NCBI GenBank assembly: GCA_045639045.1
Contig: JAZUCI010000003.1
Location: forward strand, 1-37,658
DNA length: 37,658 nt
Source: SIG402 sp045639045
Lineage (GTDB): Bacteria; Bacillota; Clostridia; Christensenellales; Borkfalkiaceae
Reading direction: 5' to 3'
Shown: in pieces, positions 7,082 through 13,820 of the stretch
Numbering within the stretch: position 1 is the first letter of the stretch
Layout: every line of letters begins with the position of its first letter
Position numbers and translations under genes: made by a program
Notes under the pieces: model-generated
Told to the model about the DNA's origin: nothing
Seen by the model: only the letters and a program-made list of their open reading frames with translations
Databases searched by the model: none

Positions 7082-7849
7082 TTACGCTAGCGAATGCTGC
7101 CTGCCGGTAACGTCCATTTCGTAGTTATCCTTGTAAATTAAGTGGTCGGCGCGCGCAAATTGATACCCTTTGGATAGCAACGCTTCAAAAATTAAGGGCA
7201 AACTTTCGGCGGTGTGCAAACCGTTGTTGTGCATTAAAATAATACTTCCGTTTTGCACCTTGGAAACCACCCGTTTGGCAATTTCCCCCGCGGATAAATC
7301 CTTCCAATCTAGGGAATCCACGTCCCATTGCAGGGTGTAAATCCCCAAATTTTCGGCGGTTTCGATTAGCGAATCGCTGTAATCCCCGTAAGGCGCGCGG
7401 AATAAGGTTACGGGTGTACCCGTGATATCCGAAATCGCCTTGGAGGAGGAAATCAGTTCGTTTTTTTGCTCCGCCTTGCTTTGCTTACTCATATACGCGT
7501 GCGTTTTGCTGTGCGTGCCAATCGCGTGCCCCGCTTGATGGATTTTCGTTACGTACGAAGGGTACTTTTTCGCCCAAAATTCTACCAAAAAGAAGGTGGC
7601 GGGGATTTGGTATTCTGCCAAACATTCCAAAATGGCGTCCGTATAATCCACACCCCAAGCGGCGTCAAAAGTAATGGCAATCCTTTTATCGGGCGTTTCC
7701 ACCGAATAAATGGGTAATTTTTTGGTGGGCTTGCCGTATAGCGCGGCGTACGCGCCCGTTTTTCCCACGGCGCACACCGAACAAACGAAAACAAGCGCCA
7801 AAGCCACCCCTAAAAAAACCGTTTTGCGTTTTCCCACAAACACTTTCAC
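7082..7849 (-). CDS. Polysaccharide deacetylase, PdaB-like (CE4/NodB)
   Basis: A 255-residue secreted or membrane-anchored NodB-family deacetylase, which removes acetyl groups from N-acetylated sugars of the wall. An N-terminal hydrophobic segment (about residues 10-28) follows KRK. The catalytic domain begins with TFDAAWG (60-66, general-base Asp62), matching the TFD-x-x-WG wording of the sporulation protein PdaB. The metal site is GTHSKTH (His113, His117), followed by FRAPYGD, a LQWDVDSLDW strand and ILMHNN with the last catalytic His. All residues needed for activity appear present. The start is GTG, chosen because GGAGGGG precedes it by eight bases. It leads an operon with the SSB-like gene. 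A sporulation role is suggested by family only. Confidence 0.85.
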   Translation of the reverse strand: MKVFVGKRKTVFLGVALALVFVCSVCAVGKTGAYAALYGKPTKKLPIYSVETPDKRIAITFDAAWGVDYTDAILECLAEYQIPATFFLVEFWAKKYPSYVTKIHQAGHAIGTHSKTHAYMSKQSKAEQKNELISSSKAISDITGTPVTLFRAPYGDYSDSLIETAENLGIYTLQWDVDSLDWKDLSAGEIAKRVVSKVQNGSIILMHNNGLHTAESLPLIFEALLSKGYQFARADHLIYKDNYEMDVTGRQHSLA

Positions 7850-8057
7850 CTAGCGCCCCTCCAAAATACCCCGTTTTTTAGGAAGAAGTTTGACGGGTTT
7901 TGTGTTTTTCGGTCTTTTTTTGCCGAAAACGAATTTTCCGCGTTCCTTCTTCCCTTTACGGTATGCCAAAGGGCGTTAATTTAGAACGAAGAGAAAGGGG
8001 AAACGGGCGGTTTTTCCCTTTCGCCCCTATTGTGATACCCAAAGTATAAAATAGAAT
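7850..8057 (-). other. Gene-free leader of the pdaB-like gene with nested inverted repeats
   Basis: About 200 bases without a gene. Several complementary blocks occur: GGAAGAAG (7881-7888) with CTTCTTCC (7946-7953), enclosing TTTTCGG (7906-7912) with CCGAAAA (7923-7929), and a purine-rich AAAGGGGAAA block near 7993 that can pair with TTTTTCCCTTT near 8024. I see no convincing promoter and recognise no riboswitch class. It may be a structured 5' leader. Confidence 0.35.
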
Positions 8058-8058
8058 T

Positions 8059-8096
8059 AAAAAAAGCGGACTTTTTACCAAACTTGGCAAAAGTCC
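8059..8096 (-). terminator. Terminator of the nadE-mrp operon
   Basis: GGACTTTT (8068-8075) pairs with AAAAGTCC (8089-8096), followed on the minus strand by a run of T (complement of 8059-8065). It lies about 80 bases beyond the mrp stop codon. Confidence 0.75.
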
Positions 8097-8174
8097 ACTT
8101 CAATTTTTATTGATATTTCTTTCTATCCTTTTTTTACGAAAGCCCTAGCGAAAGGGATTTGCGAAAGAAAAATT

Positions 8175-9029
8175 TTATTCTTCGTCCTCGTACACGCGGG
8201 GCTTGGGAACAACCGCAAGAACCGCGTCGATAGCCGCTTCCAAGGGGGATACGTCAATTTCTTCCGCCTTGCCCGCATCCATAAGGGCGGTATTTTGGGG
8301 GCGGATGGGAAGTTGCGCCAAAAGGGGCAAACCAAAGGTTTTTACCGTTTCCGCCACGTGGCTTTCCCCGTATAGATATACCTTTTCACCGCAATGGGGG
8401 CATTCGGTATAGCTCATATTTTCCACCACGCCCAAAACGGGAATATGCATCATATTCGCCATATTTACCGCTTTGGCAACGATCATCCCCACGAGTTCTT
8501 GGGGGGTGGTGATAACGATGATGCCGTCCACGGGAAGGGATTGGAACACGGTAAGGGGTACGTCCCCCGTTCCGGGAGGCATATCCACGAACATATAGTC
8601 TACTTCGTTCCAAATGACGTCCGTCCAAAATTGGCTAACCATACCCGCGATTACGGGGCCACGCCAAACCACGGGCGCGGTGGGATCTTCCAAAAACATA
8701 TTGGAAGAAATAATTTCAATGCCGCCCGAAGAACGCGCGGGCAAAATGCCGTATTCGCTGCCGCCTGCCCCTTCGGTAATGCCGAACATTTTGGGTACCG
8801 AGGGTCCGGTTACGTCCGCATCGATAATTGCCGTTTGAAAGCCTTTTTTCGCGGTTGCGGAAGCAAGTAAGGCGGTTACGAAGGATTTTCCAACCCCGCC
8901 TTTGCCACTAACGACGCCAATCACCTTTTTCACGTTGGAAAGGGCGTTGGGGCGCTTTAAGAAACTTTTTTGTTTGCGTTCCCCGCAGTTTGCGCTGCAA
9001 GAGGCGCAATCGTGATTACAATCTGCCAT
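8175..9029 (-). CDS. mrp: Mrp/Nbp35-family ATP-binding Fe-S cluster carrier
   Basis: A 284-residue P-loop NTPase that carries a 4Fe-4S cluster to target proteins in the cytoplasm. Residues 4-15 hold four cysteines spaced C-x3-C-x2-C-x3-C (C4, C8, C11, C15), an Nbp35-like N-terminal cluster motif. The deviant Walker A motif GKGGVGKS is at 42-49, DADVTGPSVP at 70-79, and the switch DMPPGTGD at 149-156. The C-x2-C pair that bridges a dimer-shared cluster is C210 and C213 (ECPHCGE). Both cluster sites are therefore intact. The tail ends in an acidic YEDEE. Ribosome site GGAG lies inside the end of nadE, four bases separate the genes, and translation is probably coupled. Its neighbour needs no Fe-S cluster, so the link is likely just co-expression. 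Confidence 0.92.
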   Translation of the reverse strand: MADCNHDCASCSANCGERKQKSFLKRPNALSNVKKVIGVVSGKGGVGKSFVTALLASATAKKGFQTAIIDADVTGPSVPKMFGITEGAGGSEYGILPARSSGGIEIISSNMFLEDPTAPVVWRGPVIAGMVSQFWTDVIWNEVDYMFVDMPPGTGDVPLTVFQSLPVDGIIVITTPQELVGMIVAKAVNMANMMHIPVLGVVENMSYTECPHCGEKVYLYGESHVAETVKTFGLPLLAQLPIRPQNTALMDAGKAEEIDVSPLEAAIDAVLAVVPKPRVYEDEE

Positions 9030-9033
9030 AACG

Positions 9034-10908
9034 TTACTCCTTTTCTTCTAAATTAATGGAAAACCCGTCCCCGGGTAAGGTTAAAAATCCGCGTGGGGAA
9101 ACCCCTACCGTACCCACCGAAACCCCTTCGGGAAGGCAGGAACGCTTGAACTGTTGACTAAAAAATCTGCGAAGGAATACCGAAAGCCAACGCTTTACCG
9201 TTTCCTTACCGTAATCCCCTTGGAACACGTATTCGGCTACGCGAAGGGTGGTTTCGGGCGTGTAGCCCTTTTTCATAAAGGCGTGCAAGAAGAAATCGTG
9301 CAATTCGTACGGACCTACGATATCTTCGGTTTTTTGGTCGTTTTCCTTTCCCTTTACGGGCAACAGTTCGGGGCTGACGGGGGTATCTAACACGTCCAAA
9401 AGCCGCGCGCGTACTTCTTCCCCTTCGCAAAGCGCGTGCGTTTTTACCAGCAAGCGCACCAGCGTTTTGGGGATGGAAGCGTTGACCGCGTAATTGCTCA
9501 TATGATCCCCGTTATAGGTTGCCCAACCAAGCGCAAGTTCGGATAAATCCCCCGTACCGATAACCAATCCGCCTTCGTGGTTGGCAAGGTCCATTAAAAC
9601 TTGCGTACGTTCGCGCGCTTGGGCGTTTTCGTAGGTTACGTCCGTTTGCGTTTCGGGATGCCCGATATCGTTTAGGTGCAGTTTTACCGCTTCCTTTACC
9701 GAAATTTCTTTCAGTTCCGCGCCGAACCCTAAAGCAAGCGCAACCGCGTTACGATAAGTTCTGCCCGTGGTGCCGAAGCAAGGCATGGTTACGCATAAAA
9801 CAGCCTTTCTATCCATACCCAAAATATCCGCCGCCTTGGCGCATACGATTAAGGCAAGGGTGGAATCCAAGCCCCCCGAAAGCCCCAAAACCATACGCTT
9901 GGCGCGGGTAAACGCCACGCGTTTTGCAAGCGCTTGCGCTTGCAAAGTAAGTACGTAATCGGTATATGCTTGTTCTTCCCCGTTTTTGGGAAGGAAGGGT
10001 AGCTTTGCAAACTGACGGCTAAGCGCCACCCTTCTTACGCGCGCCGTGAAAAAAACTTGGGTAACCCTTTCGGTAGGGATACAATTTTTACCGAACGAAA
10101 GGGCGGTGGTATCCGCTTCGGTAACCGAAACGCCATCCGCAAAAGGCTTGCTTTCGGCAAGCGCTTCCCCGTTTTCGTAAACCGCAGTTCTGCCACCGAA
10201 TACGCCGTCCGAAACGGATTCCCCCGTTCCCGCTTCCGCGTAAACCGCGCAAACCTTGTAGGTTTGGGTAAGATATTTTAGCGCGGTGGTTAGGCGGGAT
10301 TCCTTTGCAATCCCTTCTTCTTCCGCATTTAATATTGCAAGAATATTTGCGCCGCTTGCAAGCGCGTTTACCACGGGGGCGTTCATAAAAAACGCGTCCT
10401 GACCTACCGCCGCCGTTACCGAAAACGCGGGCATATTTTTCGCGGTAAAGGCGATATTGCCCATGGGAATTTCCTCCCCGCCGAACAGTACGTTTTTAGG
10501 CGCGTGATCGCCCGAGGCAAACTGCTTTTCGCCCGCGCGAACGCCAAACGAAGCGTGACTGCGTTTGGGCACGAAACCCAAAATTTTGCCCCCGCAAACG
10601 CCTGCCGCCACGTTAAACACCGCGCCGCCCGCTTTTACGGGAAGACCAACGAAAAACAGCAACGAGGTATCCTTGGTTTCCTTGGCAAGCGCCGTTAGTT
10701 CGCTTTCCGCTTTAGAAAGCAAAGCGGGATGCGCCGCCATATCCCCCACGGTTGCGCCCGTAAGGGAAAGTTCTTGCGTTACCAAAAGGGAAACCCCTTC
10801 TTCCTCCGCTTGAAAAACTGCGTTTTTAATTTGCGCCGCGTTCGCCGCTACGTCGTTTAAGCGTACGGGCACCGAAAGCGCTTTTACTTTAATAAATCCG
10901 TTTTGCAA
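9034..10908 (-). CDS. nadE: NAD+ synthetase with degenerate glutaminase domain
   Basis: A 624-residue two-domain NAD synthetase, the last step of NAD formation (deamido-NAD to NAD with ATP and ammonia). The C-terminal synthetase is intact: P-loop LSGGLDST (343-350), TMPCFGTTGRT, a TYENAQARERTQVLMDLAN helix and GTGDLSELALGWATY. The N-terminal half is a nitrilase-like glutaminase: its Glu (QELSLTG, Glu46) and Lys (VPKR, Lys115) are kept, but the strand that should read GVEICEDLW reads FSVTAAVGQD at 162-171, so the nucleophilic Cys is replaced by Ala/Val. I infer that it uses free ammonia. The start is TTG at 10906-10908, supported by AAAGGGGG nine bases upstream; no better start exists. First gene of an operon with mrp; promoter at 10952-10980. 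Confidence 0.92.
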   Translation of the reverse strand: MQNGFIKVKALSVPVRLNDVAANAAQIKNAVFQAEEEGVSLLVTQELSLTGATVGDMAAHPALLSKAESELTALAKETKDTSLLFFVGLPVKAGGAVFNVAAGVCGGKILGFVPKRSHASFGVRAGEKQFASGDHAPKNVLFGGEEIPMGNIAFTAKNMPAFSVTAAVGQDAFFMNAPVVNALASGANILAILNAEEEGIAKESRLTTALKYLTQTYKVCAVYAEAGTGESVSDGVFGGRTAVYENGEALAESKPFADGVSVTEADTTALSFGKNCIPTERVTQVFFTARVRRVALSRQFAKLPFLPKNGEEQAYTDYVLTLQAQALAKRVAFTRAKRMVLGLSGGLDSTLALIVCAKAADILGMDRKAVLCVTMPCFGTTGRTYRNAVALALGFGAELKEISVKEAVKLHLNDIGHPETQTDVTYENAQARERTQVLMDLANHEGGLVIGTGDLSELALGWATYNGDHMSNYAVNASIPKTLVRLLVKTHALCEGEEVRARLLDVLDTPVSPELLPVKGKENDQKTEDIVGPYELHDFFLHAFMKKGYTPETTLRVAEYVFQGDYGKETVKRWLSVFLRRFFSQQFKRSCLPEGVSVGTVGVSPRGFLTLPGDGFSINLEEKE

Positions 10909-10951
10909 AAGTTTATACCCCCTTTGCGGACTTGTAATTTTCGCTACGTAC

Positions 10952-10980
10952 AGTATAGCACAACCGCGCGCATTTCACAA
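10952..10980 (-). promoter_or_regulatory. nadE-mrp promoter
   Basis: Minus-strand TTGTGA (10975-10980), a 17-base spacer and TATACT (10952-10957). The predicted start near 10945 gives a leader of about 37 bases before the TTG codon. Confidence 0.75.
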
Positions 10981-10992
10981 GCGGAAAACACT

Positions 10993-11023
10993 AAAAAAAT
11001 CCGAAAGTTGCCTTTCGGATTTT
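10993..11023 (-). terminator. Terminator of the glycosyltransferase gene
   Basis: A 12-bp perfect stem, AAAATCCGAAAG (10996-11007) with CTTTCGGATTTT (11012-11023), and a four-base loop. It begins nine bases beyond the glycosyltransferase stop; more T residues follow on the minus strand. Confidence 0.88.
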
Positions 11024-11031
11024 AATATTTT

Positions 11032-11958
11032 TTAGTTCACGCGTTTCCCAACGATATATCTGGGGCGGTTTTTCACTTCTTCGTAAACGCGGGATAGGTA
11101 TAGGTTGGTAAGCCCGTGGCTAACGAGCAAGCCTGCGGTTAAAAGGCTCATCGCGGGGAACAAATACGCGGTTAGCCCCACGTGGATATCCCAAATTAAC
11201 AGTAAGGGGAAAAGCCCGAAGCAAAGCACGGATAACACCCCAAGCAAAATGCCGAATTTCATGGCAAGGGTTAAGGGATAATCGCTGTTGGAAACGATGC
11301 CGTCTTCCGCAAGTTTTACAAGTTTTTTCAGCGAATATTTGGTATTCCCGGCAACGCGCGCTTCACGGACGAATTCCACTTCGGTTTGCTTAAAGCCAAT
11401 CCACGCCGTCATACCGCGCAAATACCGCTTGTGTTCGGGCATATCCAAGTACGCGTCCACCGCTTTACGGTCGAACAGTTTAAATTCGCCCACGTTTTGG
11501 GGAATAGAAAGCCCCGTAAGTTTTTTGATGATCTTCAAAAACAGGGTGCTGGTCCATTTTTTGAACTTGGTTTCCCCCTTTCTTTTCGCGCGTCTGCCGT
11601 GAACGATATCGTAGCCTTCCTTCCATTTTTCAATCATTTTCAAAATGGTTTCGGGGGGATCTTGCAAGTCTACGTCAATGGGAATTACCGCATCCCCGCG
11701 CGATTCCGCAAGACCGCAATGAATTGCCGCCTGTTGGCCGAAATTACGGCTGAAACTGATTAAACGGATACGCGCGTCCTTTTCGCAAATAGCGGTTACC
11801 AGTTCTTCCGTTTTATCACGGCTGCCGTCGTTTACGTAAATTACTTCAAAAGGTTCGCCCGTTTTTTCCATAACGGGTACGATTGCCTTGTAAAAGGTTT
11901 CCACGCACGCTTCTTCGTTAAACACGGGAACAACGATAGAATATATAGGTTTGGTCAT
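11032..11958 (-). CDS. Family 2 glycosyltransferase, GtrB/DPM1-like
   Basis: A 308-residue polyprenyl-phosphate sugar transferase. The GT-A domain (residues 1-220) has SIVVPVFNEE at 7-16, YVNDGSRD near 41 (nucleotide-sugar binding), SRNFGQQAA near 70, and the DVDLQDPPE motif near 94 that binds the metal and sugar. Two membrane segments follow (about 232-255 and 262-287), as in GtrB and DPM1-type enzymes that load glucose or mannose onto undecaprenyl phosphate at the membrane. A basic tail (RPRYIVGKRVN) is also usual. The start ATG follows AAGGAAGGAAAG. It is monocistronic: it has its own extended -10 promoter and a strong terminator. Donor sugar cannot be read from sequence. Without a visible flippase or ligase next door, the final glycan is unknown. 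Confidence 0.88.
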   Translation of the reverse strand: MTKPIYSIVVPVFNEEACVETFYKAIVPVMEKTGEPFEVIYVNDGSRDKTEELVTAICEKDARIRLISFSRNFGQQAAIHCGLAESRGDAVIPIDVDLQDPPETILKMIEKWKEGYDIVHGRRAKRKGETKFKKWTSTLFLKIIKKLTGLSIPQNVGEFKLFDRKAVDAYLDMPEHKRYLRGMTAWIGFKQTEVEFVREARVAGNTKYSLKKLVKLAEDGIVSNSDYPLTLAMKFGILLGVLSVLCFGLFPLLLIWDIHVGLTAYLFPAMSLLTAGLLVSHGLTNLYLSRVYEEVKNRPRYIVGKRVN

Positions 11959-11987
11959 GTTCTTTCCTTCCTTAATGGTTTTTAATC

Positions 11988-11996
11988 ATTATACCA
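11988..11996 (-). promoter_or_regulatory. Extended -10 promoter of the glycosyltransferase gene
   Basis: Minus-strand TGGTATAAT: TATAAT is the complement of 11988-11993 with TGG directly upstream. The -35 position falls in the T-rich flank of the next terminator and is poor, so the extended -10 probably carries recognition. Confidence 0.55.
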
Positions 11997-12004
11997 CATT
12001 TTCA

Positions 12005-12039
12005 AAAAAAGAAAAGGGGGTTTTTGAAAAAATCCCCTT
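12005..12039 (-). terminator. Terminator of the phosphodiesterase-rluA pair
   Basis: AAGGGG (12014-12019) with CCCCTT (12034-12039), continued inward by T and A runs. Minus-strand T residues follow from the A-rich 12005-12010. It begins seven bases beyond the pseudouridine synthase stop. Confidence 0.75.
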
Positions 12040-12045
12040 AATTTT

Positions 12046-12882
12046 TTATCCTTTTGGATAAAAGCGTTCCCCTTTTTCAAAAATTTTGCCGTTTAGATAG
12101 GCTAACGGGCTTTCCTTTTCAAAAGAAAACGCCAAATATACCGAACTTAATTCCTGTTTTTCGCGTTTGTAAGCGCGGTTTTTTTCGCCGTTTCCGTACT
12201 TTCCATCCCCCACTACGGGGAAGCCGTGATACGCCAAATGGGCGCGAATTTGGTGCGTTCTGCCCGTGTGTAAGGTTACCGAAAGCACCGAAGTACCCTC
12301 CCCCAAATCTTCCACCACGCTATATTCGGTAATTACCGAAAGCGCGCCTTTTTTGGGGGCGGAATAAATGCGAACCAACCCTTTTTTTTCGTCCTTCATT
12401 AGGTAATCCGAAAGGGTTGCCGATTTGGGATTGGGCAAGCCGAACACCCTGCAAAGATACTTTTTTTGGGCGCGTTTTTCACGGAAAGCGGATATTAGTT
12501 CGCTTTCGGCTAGGGGATTTTTTGCGTAAGCAATCAACCCCGCGGTGTTGGTATCCAAACGGTGTACGGGATATATTTTTCCGTAAACCAAAGTTAAAAA
12601 TTCGGTTAAATTTTCAAAAGAAGCGCCCCGTTTTTTATCCGCAACAAGGATATTTTCGTCCTCGTAAACCAAGGTGTACGGCGCGTATTTTTCTTGCGAA
12701 AAATATACCGAAACTTCATCCCCCGCTTGGAGCTGCGCATCCTTTTTAACCGGAAAACCGTTCACTTTTACGTCCTTTTTATCGCACAGTTTTTCTATGG
12801 CGAAAAAGGGTAAAAAAGTAAACTCCCTAAAAAATAAATTTTTTAGCGGTTCGTTTTTCGTTACTTTTACTTTTTTTAGCAT
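12046..12882 (-). CDS. RluA-family pseudouridine synthase
   Basis: A 278-residue enzyme that converts uridine to pseudouridine in rRNA or tRNA. An S4-like RNA-binding segment lies in residues 1-62 (KLCDKKDVKVNGFPVKKDAQLQAGDEV). The catalytic domain begins at VYEDENILVADK. The invariant motif HRLDTNTAGL places the catalytic Asp at 110, and HTGRTHQIRAHLAYHGFPVVGDGKYG matches the second family signature. The usual NKPAG is changed to DKKRGAS, which is divergent but not catalytic. The first seven bases overlap the end of the upstream phosphodiesterase gene, so translation is coupled. RluC/RluD-like by layout, but the target uridine cannot be named. Confidence 0.92.
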   Translation of the reverse strand: MLKKVKVTKNEPLKNLFFREFTFLPFFAIEKLCDKKDVKVNGFPVKKDAQLQAGDEVSVYFSQEKYAPYTLVYEDENILVADKKRGASFENLTEFLTLVYGKIYPVHRLDTNTAGLIAYAKNPLAESELISAFREKRAQKKYLCRVFGLPNPKSATLSDYLMKDEKKGLVRIYSAPKKGALSVITEYSVVEDLGEGTSVLSVTLHTGRTHQIRAHLAYHGFPVVGDGKYGNGEKNRAYKREKQELSSVYLAFSFEKESPLAYLNGKIFEKGERFYPKG

Positions 12883-13682
12883 TCTTTTTCCCTATGGAAA
12901 ACGGATTTCCCTTGCCATTCCGCTTCCCTTTCCACCCCTAAAATATCCGCAATGGTGGGCGCGATATCCAAAAGCGAAAGGCTTTCGCCTTGCATCTCCC
13001 CTACGTTAAATCCCTTACCGCTAAAGAACATGGGAATATTCATATCTTCGGGAAGGTCGCTTCCGTGCCCACGGTCGTGCCCACCGTGATCGGCAAGCAA
13101 TACGATATGATATTCTTCCCCAAAACGGGTGAACATACGGTAAACGCAGTCTAGCGCGATACGGATGCGGCGCAAATACTCTTCGCTCATCCAACCGTTG
13201 TCGTGCCCGCCCTTTTCATCCGTTTCTACAAGGTATAAAAAGGCGAAATCGGGCTTATCTTCGGTTAAAAGGCGTTCGCAAGCATCCGTAAGCGCAGTAT
13301 CTCCGCTTTCGCGCGCGTATGCGTTTATATAAGTAGAAAAGCGCAACGCCTTTGGGCGGGCGATATCGCGAAGGGGTTCCCAACCGTAGAAAAACGCGCA
13401 AGATTTACCCGCTTTGGCTGCCGCTTCGAAAATGCCTTCCACCTTGCATTCGGGGTTAAGGGTGAAGTTGTTGTTCATAATCCCGTGCATTTTGGGGGGA
13501 ATGGAGTGCGTAATGGAATAATGGCAAGGCAAGGTAATAGAAGGAAATACCGAGCGCGCGTTATACGTGTAAGCGCAATGTTTTTCCAGAAAAGAAAGAT
13601 GGGGGCTGCCGCAAGTTTTCAAGCCGTCCACACGCATTCCGTCAATTAAAATCATCAAAACTTTGTTTTTCATTTTATCCAT
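12876..13682 (-). CDS. Alkaline-phosphatase-superfamily phosphodiesterase (NPP-like)
   Basis: A 268-residue enzyme related to nucleotide pyrophosphatase/phosphodiesterases, which hydrolyse phosphodiester bonds with two metal ions. LIDGMR (12-17) gives the first metal Asp14. SVFPSITLPCH (44-54) is the nucleophile motif, with Thr50 in the usual place. VETDEKGHD-like wording (residues about 152-161) and ADHGGHDRGHG (about 198-208) give the remaining Asp and His metal ligands. LLDIAPTIADILGV near the end is the classic C-terminal signature of the superfamily. There is no signal peptide, so it may be cytoplasmic. AAGG precedes the ATG. It overlaps rluA. The substrate is unknown; cyclic nucleotides, nucleotide sugars or phospho-head groups are all possible. 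No clear promoter was found. Confidence 0.87.
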   Translation of the reverse strand: MDKMKNKVLMILIDGMRVDGLKTCGSPHLSFLEKHCAYTYNARSVFPSITLPCHYSITHSIPPKMHGIMNNNFTLNPECKVEGIFEAAAKAGKSCAFFYGWEPLRDIARPKALRFSTYINAYARESGDTALTDACERLLTEDKPDFAFLYLVETDEKGGHDNGWMSEEYLRRIRIALDCVYRMFTRFGEEYHIVLLADHGGHDRGHGSDLPEDMNIPMFFSGKGFNVGEMQGESLSLLDIAPTIADILGVEREAEWQGKSVFHREKEC

Positions 13683-13730
13683 AGAATCCTTTTTCCGTTG
13701 GTTTCGTTTGGTGGTTTTGCGCCTTTCGAT

Positions 13731-13775
13731 CCGCGTTTAATCGCGCAAAGTAAGGCGGCGATTAAGAAAACGCGG
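13731..13775 (-). other. Second hairpin overlapping a terminator arm (attenuator-like)
   Basis: TTAATCGC (13737-13744) pairs with GCGATTAA (13758-13765), and CCGCGTTT (13731-13738) can pair with AAACGCGG (13768-13775). The latter arm is also the downstream arm of the 13771-13796 terminator, so the two hairpins are mutually exclusive. They sit between the surface-protein gene and the phosphodiesterase-rluA pair, all on the minus strand. Confidence 0.4.
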
Positions 13776-13796
13776 TTTGCCCGAAAGCAAACCGCG
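13771..13796 (-). terminator. Terminator of the surface-protein gene
   Basis: A perfect 10-bp stem, CGCGGTTTGC (13771-13780) with GCAAACCGCG (13787-13796), loop of six. The minus-strand T-run is short (TTTTC), so some read-through to the next genes is plausible; the plus-strand side has TTTTT. Confidence 0.75.
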
Positions 13797-13820
13797 CGTT
13801 TTTATTTGGTTAGCAAAACC

